Origin: Zancudomyces culisetae | Taxonomy: Eukaryota; Kickxellomycota; Harpellomycetes; Harpellales; Legeriomycetaceae | Direction of reading: 5' to 3' | NCBI GenBank assembly: GCA_001969505.1 | Contig: LSSK01000287.1 | Span: forward strand, 1-11,041 | Length of the DNA: 11,041 nt | In this document: in pieces, positions 1-7,712 of the stretch | Layout: each line of letters opens with the position of its first letter | How positions within the stretch are numbered: position 1 is the stretch's first letter | Notes under the pieces: model-generated | The model's database searches: none | The model's input: only the letters and a program-made list of their open reading frames with translations | What the model was told of the DNA's origin: nothing | Translations under genes and position numbers: made by a program

Positions 1-1682
1 GGAATGGGAGCAGGGGGGATGGGAATGGGAATGAGTGGTGCAGGGGGACAAATAGAATTTTCAAAAGAAGAGTTTCCAAGTTTGGGAGAGGTGCAGCAGA
101 AGGTAAGTGTTGGGAGCGGAGGTAAAGATGGAGGAATGGGAGTAGCGGGCGGAGTGTCTGGAAGCTTGGGTGAAGCAAAAGAGGAGAGAAAAGGAGAAGA
201 AGTGGGTGAATTGGAGCGAGAAAGGAGTAGAAAAACAAGCGGCGCAGGAGGAGAGAAGGCAGCAAGTACAGGTAAGAAGATAATTAATATGAATAGCTTG
301 ATAACACAGGTGTAAAGTAAAGTTAAAATAAAAATAGATATGGAAACCAAAGCACAAGAGGTTGAGGTAAGTTGAATACAGGAATGAACATTTAACATTG
401 AAAATGAAAATAAAAATGGAAATAAAAATGAAAATGAAAATAGGGAGTAGAACCGAAAAAAGAGCAGCGAAGGCAAAAAGCAAAGGGTATCAACGAAGGG
501 AAATACGGCGTAGTGGGATTGTTGACAACTAACGACTACGGATTTGACATTACAAAGTTTGGGCTGGCACTGACGTCACAAGAAAAGATATTTTCAACAT
601 TTGGAACACCATGGTCAGATATATACCAGGATGGGTATGTGAGTGAACAAGAGTATAAGGTGCCAGAGTGCTACAGTTCGGTTAAACCTGCATCACTGGG
701 CAATCGGATGGGTAGTTTTATGGACGAAACGTTGTTTTATATGTTTTATACCAAGCCACGAGATGAACAGCAACTAATGGCAGCGGAGGAGCTGTACCGA
801 CGGCAATGGCGGTACCACAAGGAGATGAAGGTGTGGATGACTAAGGATGCAGAGGCACAGACAACAGCACGCACAACGCATGGAGAACAAGGAGTGTTTG
901 TAATATTTGATCCAAATTCGTGGAGCAAAATCAAGAAGGAGGTGTTGGTTATGTATGATGCTTTGGAAGATAAACCAAATGCAAATCCCAATGTAAATCC
1001 TAATGCAAATGTAAATCCAAGTCAAAACCCAAGCCAAAATTCGAGTCAAAATCCAAGTCAAAACCAAAATACAAAAACAGTTTCAACTAAATCCCAACCT
1101 CAACCAATCGTACCACTTATGGGTTTACCCGACTCTATTGGATTGCCATTCCATCCAGCAAACCAACCAACCACTCAACCAACTACGCCATCTACAGCAT
1201 CAGCCAACCAAGCTATTGGCGTTAATCCAAATACATCAGGTGGATTTGTTCCGTTTTTATCTCGCAATCCTTTATTGATGGGAGGAGCAAATACTCCAAA
1301 CTCCAACCTTAATCCATCTCAACAACAACAACAACAACAACAGCAGCAGCAACAGCAACAACAGCAACAGCAAACCTCGTCTACAGGAACGCCTGGTATG
1401 GGGATGGGGCTTAATATGGGCCTCAATATGGGACTTAATATGGGGCTTAATATGGGAATGGGGATGCCTGGACTGGGTGTTGGTCCAATGCAACAAAATT
1501 CCATGGTCGCTGCTGCCGTTGCTGCAGCCGCTGTTCAACAACAAATGCTTAACCAGCAACAACAACAACAACAACAGCAAGGCCAACATCCAAATGCCAA
1601 CACACCAAATGTTAGTGGAATGGGAATGCCAATGGTTGGTCACATGACACCAAACATTAATCCAAACCTAAACATCAAGTAA
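1..1682 (+). CDS. NOT2: CCR4-NOT complex subunit NOT2 (5' partial, three exons)
   Basis: NOT2/CNOT2 is a scaffold subunit of the CCR4-NOT complex; it pairs with NOT3/5 and docks on NOT1 to support mRNA deadenylation and transcription control. Proposed exons are 1-271, 338-366 and 444-1682, giving 512 residues after the left edge, where the true start is missing. Exon 1 carries EEFPSLG, equivalent to the DFPAL motif before the NOT domain of CNOT2. Exon 3 (about 500-990) encodes the NOT2/3/5 C-terminal domain: YGVVGLL, FGTPWSD, the DETLFYMFY strand, AAEELYRRQWRYHKE with VWMTKD, and FDPNSWSKIKKE. These align block by block with human CNOT2. The domain runs from KYGVVG, so the GTG at 513 is not a start. 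About 230 residues of low-complexity tail follow, where CNOT2 has only a short end. TAA is at 1680-1682. Identity is secure; the exon 2 splice choice is less so. Confidence 0.95.
272..337 (+). other. NOT2 intron 1 (66 bp)
   Basis: The donor is ACAG/GTAAGA and the acceptor AAATAG. The GA-rich coding composition upstream changes to AT-rich here. It interrupts a codon after its first base. If read through, the frame meets a stop at 313-315. Confidence 0.7.
338..366 (+). other. NOT2 29-nt internal exon
   Basis: This short exon lies between an AAATAG acceptor and a strong GAG/GTAAGT donor. With the single base carried over from exon 1 it gives ten codons (DMETKAQEVE) and hands over in phase 0 to the exon at 444. 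The exact frame closure on both sides supports it. Skipping it and using the TAG acceptor at 448-450 also keeps the frame, so it might be optional. Confidence 0.6.
367..443 (+). other. NOT2 intron 2 (77 bp)
   Basis: The donor is GAG/GTAAGT and the acceptor AAATAG, in phase 0. A TTTAAC sequence near 391 could be the branch site. The 3' half is a degenerate GAAAAT/AAAAAT repeat, and in-frame stops block read-through. Confidence 0.65.
966..1679 (+). repeat. Low-complexity C-terminal tail of NOT2 (Asn/Pro, poly-Gln, GLNM repeats)
   Basis: In reading order the tail holds NPNxN-type and NPSQ repeats (about 975-1070), a run of 18 glutamines at 1320-1373 encoded by mixed CAA and CAG, four copies of a 12-bp GLNM unit at 1407-1454, an alanine-rich stretch near 1504-1535, and nine more glutamines near 1555-1581. 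The frame stays open throughout despite the repeats, which argues that it is translated. The mixed Gln codons suggest selection on protein rather than simple slippage. Confidence 0.85.
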
Positions 1683-3623
1683 AAAGAATTGATTCAAAGA
1701 AATCTAGCTTGGCAGAGTACAGATTTGGTTGAAGAACATACACGCCACACAGCGTGACAACTAGCAATTCGGCGACACCGTCCAAGTTAATATCTACGCT
1801 GAGTATTTTGTAGATGTTTGATTTGAACAGGCGTTTGTAGACCAGTGCGTAGTGGTGCTTGTCGTTGTTTTTGTCTTTGATATATTTGTAGATTAATAAA
1901 AATCCCGAGTGAGTTCCAAACATGATGGTATCCTTTGAATTTGAATTTAGATTTGAATTTGAGAGTTTGCTTATACATGATATTTGTCCATATGTTTCAG
2001 ACATTCCCAACTCTTCAAAGTCTAGAGAATAGCAACCTCCGACCAACTTTTTTGTGTTTTTTGTGTTTTTCGTGTTTTTTGGTTCGGGTATTTCGACTGG
2101 TTCGTTGTAATCAACAGGTAAAAGTCCCATTACTTCAATATCATGAATAACAAATATCGGATACTTCTCTATGCTTGTTACCAAATTGATACCTTTACTG
2201 GCATAGACATAGACGTGGTTGATTCTTTGTTTGAACTCGTAACTATCTTTTAAAATCTCTTTACTCACCGGCTCATTATTACTTTTATCAGGATTGTAGG
2301 AATATACATTAATGCTTATTCTTCCTTGAGGATTTTCTACTTTTACTACCACTCCAAGATTACTACCACTGCCACTATTATTATTATTGTTATTCTCATT
2401 GCCATCATCACCAACACCACCACCAACATTTTTAAAGTTGTAAACTTTTTCAACTATATTATTTTCTTGGTTTTCCATTTTATTATCATTTCCCATATTA
2501 TTTGTCGTTTCATTTTGGTTTCCATGTATCAAATATATCCCATTACTATATACTCTATAAATCATACTCTGCTGGTTGTTTGATGTAATCATCAAGTCTA
2601 CATATTCTTCTTCCCCTTCCACTTCTCTTTTCACCAACTCGCTTGTTAGCACTCTTGAATAATTCTTATCAATCCTTTCTATGTTCGTAGGAACTATTCC
2701 ATCCGGCAGCTTTATCTTTTTATAACTCCCAATATTCTCCACATTAATGTTGAACAGTTTCTGTTCCAAGTATGGCCATTTGTTTATTCCTTTACCACTA
2801 TTACTATTACTAGTTCTTTTATACCTATCGATATCATCATTGATATTACCGTCGTCTTTTTTTTCTTTTTCATCAATTCGCGTAGGTTGTGTCATTGTTA
2901 TTGCATTTAAAGTCTTGGAACTTGTTTCTGGTTTCGATCCCGACTCTAAATCTGCATCTACTCTTTCTACAACAAAAGCTTGTAAATTTTCATTTCCAAA
3001 TACATATAATTCAATCGCTTGAGTATTTTCATCCTATTTTAACCAAACATTACCTCCCATTACAAATATATTCCTTGGTTCATTAACATTTCGATCTTGA
3101 ATATGTTTCATTGAAAAAACAAAACCAAAACCAAAAACAAAAACAAAAGTTAAAATAAAATAAAATAAAAATAAACTTGACTTTTGATTAGACTTACTAT
3201 AACTGCAACCACCACAATTAACTCATTGGGTCGGTTCTCAAAAATCTCAAAGCAACAGCACTCCTGATCCTGTCCAAGTCCCAGTCTTACATCTAACATT
3301 ATCCAATATCCTGTGTTGGAAATAAAATACAATATCGATTTTTTGGTCAAAATCGCAACATGTTCCTTTGTATTCACCACATTTCCCTTTGTACCAACTA
3401 TATTATCCTCATTGCAGTTACTCACCCTAGTCCTCTTTTTATCTTGATCTTGAGGTTGGCTATTTTGAAGAATTGTCGGTTGGGTTGTGGATAAAGGTTC
3501 AAACAAGGTTGGTATATTGGCCGCTTTTAAAATATATTCCTTGTTTAAAAGATATTCCGAATCAAATAGACCTTCTGGCGGTTCATGATATAGTTTTTGC
3601 ATGCTATGTGGATTCAAAAACAT
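1675..3623 (-). CDS. Kaptin-like protein (KICSTOR subunit family)
   Basis: Two exons, 3623-3198 and 3033-1675, give 594 residues (human KPTN has 436). The best match is the C-terminal end: residues about 545-590 contain FKSNIYKILSVDINLDG, VAELLVVTLCGVYVLQ and a short helix-like end, which line up in order with the last FG-GAP/propeller blade of KPTN (DLTGDG, ELAVVSLKGVHILQ). The preceding blade (MFGTHSGFLLIYKY) also fits. Asn/Gly-rich inserts near residues 310-370 account for much of the extra length. KPTN works in KICSTOR, which recruits GATOR1 to lysosomes in animals, and was first described as an actin-associated protein. The start is the first ATG after an in-frame stop at 3651-3653; an earlier spliced exon is possible. 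Exon 1 is not recognisable on its own. The TGA stop lies inside the end of NOT2. Family assignment is fairly sure; the KICSTOR role is inferred. Confidence 0.75.
1895..1900 (+). terminator. Candidate poly(A) signal of NOT2 inside the kaptin-like gene
   Basis: AATAAA on the plus strand lies 213 bp after the NOT2 stop, within the antisense of the kaptin-like last exon. If used, the NOT2 transcript would overlap the neighbour's coding region by more than 200 bases. Confidence 0.3.
3034..3197 (-). other. Intron of the kaptin-like gene (164 bp)
   Basis: Read on the minus strand, the donor is ATA/GTAAGT and the acceptor AAAATAG/GAT, both phase 0. This joins VVVAVI to DENTQAIELYVFG. The TAG that would otherwise interrupt the frame is the acceptor itself. 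The interior is made of TTTTA and TTTTTG repeats with a TTAAC that may serve as branch site. Confidence 0.8.
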
Positions 3624-4433
3624 GGTTGGATCGCTTGATTCCAGTACTTTGCTATTATCCGCCTTGCTATTTTACATTTAAATTTTAAAACAATAATGAC
3701 AATGTTAATAACTATAGAAATGAGCGTAATGAGAATAACTTTGTCAAAATAAAAAGAAAGAAAGAAAGAAAGAAAGAGAGTGAGTGAGTGAGAAAAAGAA
3801 AAAAAGAAAAAAGAAATACCTTCTATAACCTAGCGGAAACCTATGGTAATGTACTTGTAAAAACCTTGGTTTTGTTCGCATCGTGCTTTATATTTTACAG
3901 TTTTATCCCTTTTTCTTTCCCTTTTCCGTTTCCTTTCTCCGTTTCTTCCCTATTTTTTTTCAATAAAGGAGAGAGAATGGATTCAACAAATTCAAAATGC
4001 AAATTATAGCAATTCATATACAAAGTATATATTTATTAAAGTTGTAATGGCAAAACAGAAAATCACAAGAAAAAGAAATACAATAGATATTGCTGGTATT
4101 CAATTTAATTTACCTAATTTGTTTTTTTTTTAATGTTTTTAATATATTTTACAAATAAGCAAAATCATCTTGTATCACTAAATAAAAAAAACAAATAAAA
4201 TAAAAAAATACAAAATAAAAAGCTATTGATTAACTCAAACCAATGTATAAAAATTGTATTTCAACCTTTTTGTAAAAAAATAAAAAAATTCTTTATATTA
4301 TATTGTTTTTATATCTTTGCTTCAATACAGAACCAGAGTGAAAAAGTCTATAAATTCCATTACATTATAATTTTTTTACATACCTTTCGACTCGGTTTCA
4401 ATCGATCTATTTGTATACTAATACATTTATAAA
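3624..4433. other. Divergent promoter region and leader between the kaptin-like gene and eIF2B alpha
   Basis: About 800 bp with no supportable coding region. It holds a purine microsatellite (3751-3816), a pyrimidine-rich tract at about 3908-3958 (CTTT/CCTTT runs, often seen before fungal transcription starts), and then very AT-rich DNA. The leader of eIF2B alpha must lie at the right end, because the first splice donor is at 4435. Reading frames here are short and of biased composition. Confidence 0.6.
3751..3816. repeat. AAAG / GAGT microsatellite
   Basis: About six AAAG units are followed by three GAGT units and then further A/G runs, giving an almost pyrimidine-free plus strand. It lies in the presumed promoter shared by the kaptin-like gene and eIF2B alpha. 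Confidence 0.85.
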
Positions 4434-5925
4434 AGTAAGTCCTCTTTTTTATTATAAAAATGCTTTTTTGCACTACTTTATAAATTACAATTTTAGATTT
4501 GCTTGCCTTTATCTTACCCAGTACTTGTAATTATTAAAATCATGTAGTGGAATTTGATCCAGTAAAACATTATGCAAATTTGCTCAATGAAAACAAGGTA
4601 ACATTGAGATTATGAATACACTTTTTATACTTTTGTTTTCATTTTATTTTATTTTATTTTTTAAAGGTATAGAGGGGGGGGTTATCATGATTATAAAAAT
4701 CAATCTACATGTATACATATATTAGGAATTGCCACAACCAATAGCTGTGGTATATACCATGCTGGAGCATATTAAAACCGTTCAAGGTGAGTACTAGATT
4801 TTAAATAGTTTATAAACACTTGTGTTTTTTTTATACTTGTAATTGTAAATTGTAAGCTAAATTAATCTATATTTTTTTTAATTAGCAACGACATTATCGG
4901 AATTTCTAGTATCAACAAAACAAGCGTGCGATAAATTGATTTCAGAAAATCAAACCTCGATAGCATGTCATGCGGGCTGCCAACTATTTTTGCAGCAATT
5001 GAGCATCAAGAGTCAATATGGCGTGAAAAACTTTACTGATTTCAAACAGGAATTACTGAATAGCACCAATGAATTTGTACAGAAATCGATAGAATGTCGG
5101 GAACTCATTTCATATGCCGGCCGGGAATGTATTCGAGACAACATGGTTATACTTGTACATTCGTATTCGCGAGTGGTGATGAGTGTTTTGAAAGAAGCCG
5201 CCAGGTTTCGTAGTAAGCGGTTTAGTGTGTATGTGACGGAATCGCGGCCAGATTCGAGTGGGTACAAGACTGCTCGCGAGTTGGCGGCGTTGGGTATTCC
5301 GTGTCAGGTGATTTTGGATTCGGCAGTTGGGTTTATTATTGAGAAGGTGGATATAGTGTTGGTTGGAGCAGAGGTTGTTGTAGAAAACGGTGGGTTGATT
5401 AATAAGATAGGAACATATCAAATGGCGATAATAGCAAAGGCACATAACAAACCGGTTTATGCATTGGTGGAAAGGTAAAAGAATCTTGTTACTTTTATTA
5501 CTTTTGTGTTTATAGAATTGTAATTGTAATTGTAATTGCTGTACAAACTAAAACTGATGAAATCAACAAAAATCAAATTTAGCTATAAATTCCATCGACT
5601 GTATCCACTGAACCAGTACGATTTCCCAACGACGTTTAAAAACACGATGGATTCATCGATTTATCAACAATCATCTATTTGTAATTGTGGTAGTGATGAT
5701 GATGATAACGACAATGGCAATGATAGTGATGCTGATGCTGATGTTCATGATCATAGTTCTGAAAAGGCTATAGAGTCAAAAATTGACTATGAAAAGTTGC
5801 TTGAGTCCAATAGTGCAAATGTTGATTATACACCACCGCAGTATGTAACATATTTGATTACTGATTTGGGTATTTTTACACCAAATGCGGTTGGTGATGA
5901 GTTGATTAAATTTTACGTATTGTAA
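4434..5925 (+). CDS. GCN3: Translation initiation factor eIF2B subunit alpha
   Basis: eIF2B alpha is the regulatory subunit of the guanine nucleotide exchange factor for eIF2; with beta and delta it senses phosphorylated eIF2 alpha and mediates the stress response. Proposed exons are 4434, 4548-4597, 4726-4786, 4886-5474 and 5583-5925, summing to 1044 nt (347 residues; human and yeast have 305). Every junction keeps the frame. The first intron splits the start codon A/TG, giving MEFDPVKHYANLL, a good match to fungal N-termini. Family blocks include VILVHSYSRVV, KRFSVYVTESRPD, VGAEVVVENGGLINKIGT, the spliced VESYKFHRLYPLNQ, and the C-terminal VDYTPPQ, ITDLGIFTPNAVGDELIKFY. An acidic Asp/Asn/Ala insert (about residues 268-297) explains most of the extra length. 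No ATG is in frame between the upstream stops and GAA at 4550, which is why the split start is preferred. Confidence 0.95.
4435..4547 (+). other. eIF2B alpha intron 1, splitting the start codon (113 bp)
   Basis: The donor is AAAA/GTAAGT and the acceptor ATGTAG/TGGAATTT. Exon 1 contributes only the A of ATG. Upstream of GAATTTGAT the unspliced frame hits a TAA with no ATG in between, so some upstream exon is needed, and this donor is the nearest strong one. Confidence 0.65.
4598..4725 (+). other. eIF2B alpha intron 2 (128 bp)
   Basis: The donor is AAG/GTAACA and the acceptor ATATTAG/GAA, phase 0, joining NENK to ELPQPIAVVYTML as the family requires. It contains a TTTTA repeat and a run of eight G (4674-4681) that stands out in AT-rich surroundings. 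Confidence 0.85.
4787..4885 (+). other. eIF2B alpha intron 3 (99 bp)
   Basis: The donor is CAAG/GTGAGT and the acceptor AATTAG/CA. It splits a codon after its first base (G/CA), giving KTVQATTLSEF. GCTAAAT or TTAAT near the acceptor could be the branch site. Confidence 0.88.
5475..5582 (+). other. eIF2B alpha intron 4 (108 bp)
   Basis: The donor is GAAAG/GTAAAA and the acceptor AATTTAG/C. It splits a serine codon (AG/C) to restore VESYKFHRL, which matches the AESFKFVRL of the human protein. An ATTGTA hexamer repeat lies at 5517-5537. Confidence 0.92.
5517..5537. repeat. ATTGTA hexamer repeat within an intron
   Basis: Three exact ATTGTA units and a partial fourth lie in the last intron of the eIF2B alpha gene. 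Confidence 0.8.
5683..5766 (+). repeat. Acidic GAT-rich insert in eIF2B alpha
   Basis: GAT/GAC/AAT/GCT codons give SDDDDNDNGN followed by DSDADADVHD. The insert sits between the YPLNQ block and the conserved VDYTPP block, where family members have a short variable loop, so it is probably a tolerated surface loop. Confidence 0.85.
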
Positions 5926-5931
5926 AATAAA
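5926..5931 (+). terminator. Candidate poly(A) signal of eIF2B alpha
   Basis: AATAAA directly abuts the TAA stop. In such AT-rich DNA the motif is common, and other copies follow within 100 bp, so the site actually used is uncertain. Confidence 0.35.
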
Positions 5932-6630
5932 AAAACCAAAAAAAAAAACAAAAAAAAATAAAAACAAACTACGTTTTATAGTATAGAAATTGATTTTGTA
6001 GAATCAAATATATATTATTTGTTGCACTTTTATATACACACTTTTAATATATATACATATTTACATATTTACCTTGAAAAGTGTTGGATTTTATTTATTG
6101 ATAAACCCCGAGTTTCTTTTTCTCTTGTTTTTATTTATTTTAAAAAAATTTAAAGGCATACAAGACAAGAGAATAATTGTAAGAGAAAAAGAAAATAAAG
6201 TAAAGGGGAGAGGTTGTTCTAACGAGTATTATTATGAGAGTAAATGATGCCAAGGTTGTATAAATGTTTGTAAAAGAAATCTTGTTTAAATATGTATCAA
6301 TATCTTTAACTAATTAATAATAGCAAAGTTAACGGTAATGGTAAATGGTAATGATATTGATGTTAATTATGGTAAAAAGAAATAGTAAGAAAAAAAAAAT
6401 AAAAAAACAAAAAGTTCGGGATAACGGGTAATTGATAGGAAGGATGTTATAGAGGTTTAATATCTAAACACGTAAAAAATAAAAATAAGCATAAAAATAA
6501 ACAAAAATAAAAAAGGGTTTATATTGCAATGGTTTTTTTGTTTTTTTTTGGAACGATTGTGATTTAAGGACCATGTGTGAGAAAATAAAACATTTGCAAT
6601 ATAACTCAGCAATATACTATTAATGTAATA

Positions 6631-6667
6631 TAGTACAATACAGTACAATACAGTACAATAATGTACA
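6631..6667. repeat. 10-bp tandem repeat (CAGTACAATA)
   Basis: Three near-exact units and a partial fourth. Each unit contains the palindrome GTAC. It lies in non-coding DNA. Confidence 0.85.
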
Positions 6668-7010
6668 GTTTATAAACACTGATCGAAATATAAAGTCGTG
6701 TACAATCTTTAGGGGAAAAGAAATGAAAAAGAAAAAGAAAAAAACTGAAAAAACCAAAAAAAAAAAACCAAAATGGTGGTTGGCAATGAGAAAAGAAGAA
6801 GAGGAAGGAGGAGGGGTAGGGATGATTTAAATCAATAATCATCTAGACACCAAACTTGGTTAAGGAGAGGGTTGGTTTTAATGAATCATTTATTGATATT
6901 TATTCGCTAGTTGTGAATTTGAATTTGCAAAAATTAAAATTAAAATTTTTTTATTTTTATTTTATAAATACCCTATTTGTTTAAACAAAAATTAAAAGAT
7001 TTAATGGGAC

Positions 7011-7068
7011 CAACACAACAACAATAACAATAACAATAACAATAACAATAACAACAACAACAACAACA
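7011..7068. repeat. AACAAT / AAC microsatellite
   Basis: About five AACAAT units are flanked by AAC trinucleotide runs in the spacer upstream of lysyl-tRNA synthetase. It resembles a Gln/Asn-coding repeat, but no open gene surrounds it. Confidence 0.85.
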
Positions 7069-7222
7069 TTTGCATTTGCAAAAACAAAACAGAATGAAAT
7101 AAAAGAGATCGGCAAGGTAGAAAAAAAAAAGAGGGGGGTGGTGGTGGTGGTCTTATTTTAGAGATTTACTTGTAGTTTTTTATTTATACATTCTCACACC
7201 CTTTGATATTCCAATACCCCAT

Positions 7223-7260
7223 TTCCAGCTTCCAGCTTCCAACCTCCAACCTCCAACCTC
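7223..7260. repeat. 7-bp pyrimidine-rich tandem repeat
   Basis: Two TTCCAGC, one TTCCAAC and two CTCCAAC units are followed by CTC. The graded changes from unit to unit suggest stepwise duplication. Confidence 0.85.
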
Positions 7261-7463
7261 TACTACCCCGCTCCATCCTATACTATTTTATTTTTATTTA
7301 CAATTTGATCCATTCCTAATATTCTCTGTAATTTAATTAAAACTTGAAAAAAGAAAAAGAAATGACAAGGCAAGGCAATACTAAGATTGTCATTTCAAAT
7401 ATAAATAAACTAGAATTTTTTTTTTTCATCCAGTCTAATTAATAATTAATAATTTGTATTAAT

Positions 7464-7487
7464 AAAAGTAAAAGTAAAAGTAAAAGT
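7464..7487. repeat. AAAAGT hexamer repeat
   Basis: Four exact AAAAGT units, then decaying copies, in the A-rich region upstream of lysyl-tRNA synthetase. Confidence 0.85.
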
Positions 7488-7651
7488 AAAAATAATAGTA
7501 AAAAAAAATTTTTTTTTAAACATTTCGATAAAAAGTACAATAAAAAAGAAAGAAAAAAAGAAATAAAGAAAAAAAAAGTCTACCATTACCCTTACCCCCC
7601 CCATCTTCCTGTTTGAAATAATAATAAAAAAAAAACTATTAAATAATAGAA

Positions 7652-7712
7652 AAGATAAAAAGTAAAAGAAAGAAAAGAAAAGAAAAGAGGAAAAAAGAAA
7701 AAAAGAGAAAAA
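7652..7712 (+). promoter_or_regulatory. Purine-only leader of lysyl-tRNA synthetase
   Basis: About 60 bases made almost only of A and G (AAAAG and AAAGA runs) end in AAAAA directly before ATG at 7713. An A-rich context before the start is typical of well-translated fungal mRNAs; the length of the tract is unusual. It is probably 5' untranslated leader. Confidence 0.55.

Larger units (their letters stand above)
5926..7712. other. Long AT-rich intergenic region before lysyl-tRNA synthetase
   Basis: About 1.8 kb without a credible gene on either strand. Possible reading frames are short and made of Phe/Leu/Lys-rich sequence. Contents include A-rich and T-rich runs, a 10-bp tandem repeat (6631-6660), a 12-bp perfect palindrome (6823-6834), an AACAAT microsatellite (7011-7068), a GGT run near 7138-7150, a 7-bp pyrimidine-rich repeat (7223-7260), an AAAAGT repeat (7464-7487), eight C at 7595-7602, and a purine-only leader to 7712. 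TATAAATA occurs at 6963 and 7400 but carries little weight in this base composition. The tail of eIF2B alpha and the promoter of the synthetase must both be here. Confidence 0.6.

Noticed and set aside
103-108. GTAAGT at a codon boundary in NOT2 exon 1, a possible splice donor
   Set aside because: The following 165 bases stay open and GA/GG-rich like the exon, unlike the AT-rich introns of this window, and the donor at 272 gives an exact frame.
1272-1643. Minus-strand open frame rich in leucine
   Set aside because: It is the antisense of the poly-Gln and GLNM repeats of NOT2; the run of Leu is the complement of CAG/CAA codons.
3034-3036. In-frame TAG within the kaptin-like reading frame, suggesting a pseudogene
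   Set aside because: The TAG is exactly the 3' end of a phase-0 intron with a GTAAGT donor at 3197; splicing restores one open frame.
6457-6842. Two overlapping minus-strand frames rich in Phe, Leu and Tyr
   Set aside because: They translate AT-rich spacer and the 10-bp repeat; there is no domain, codon bias or splice structure to support a gene.
7011-7068. AACAAT repeat as the remnant of a Gln/Asn-rich coding exon
   Set aside because: No flanking open frame, splice sites or conserved protein segment was found on either strand.
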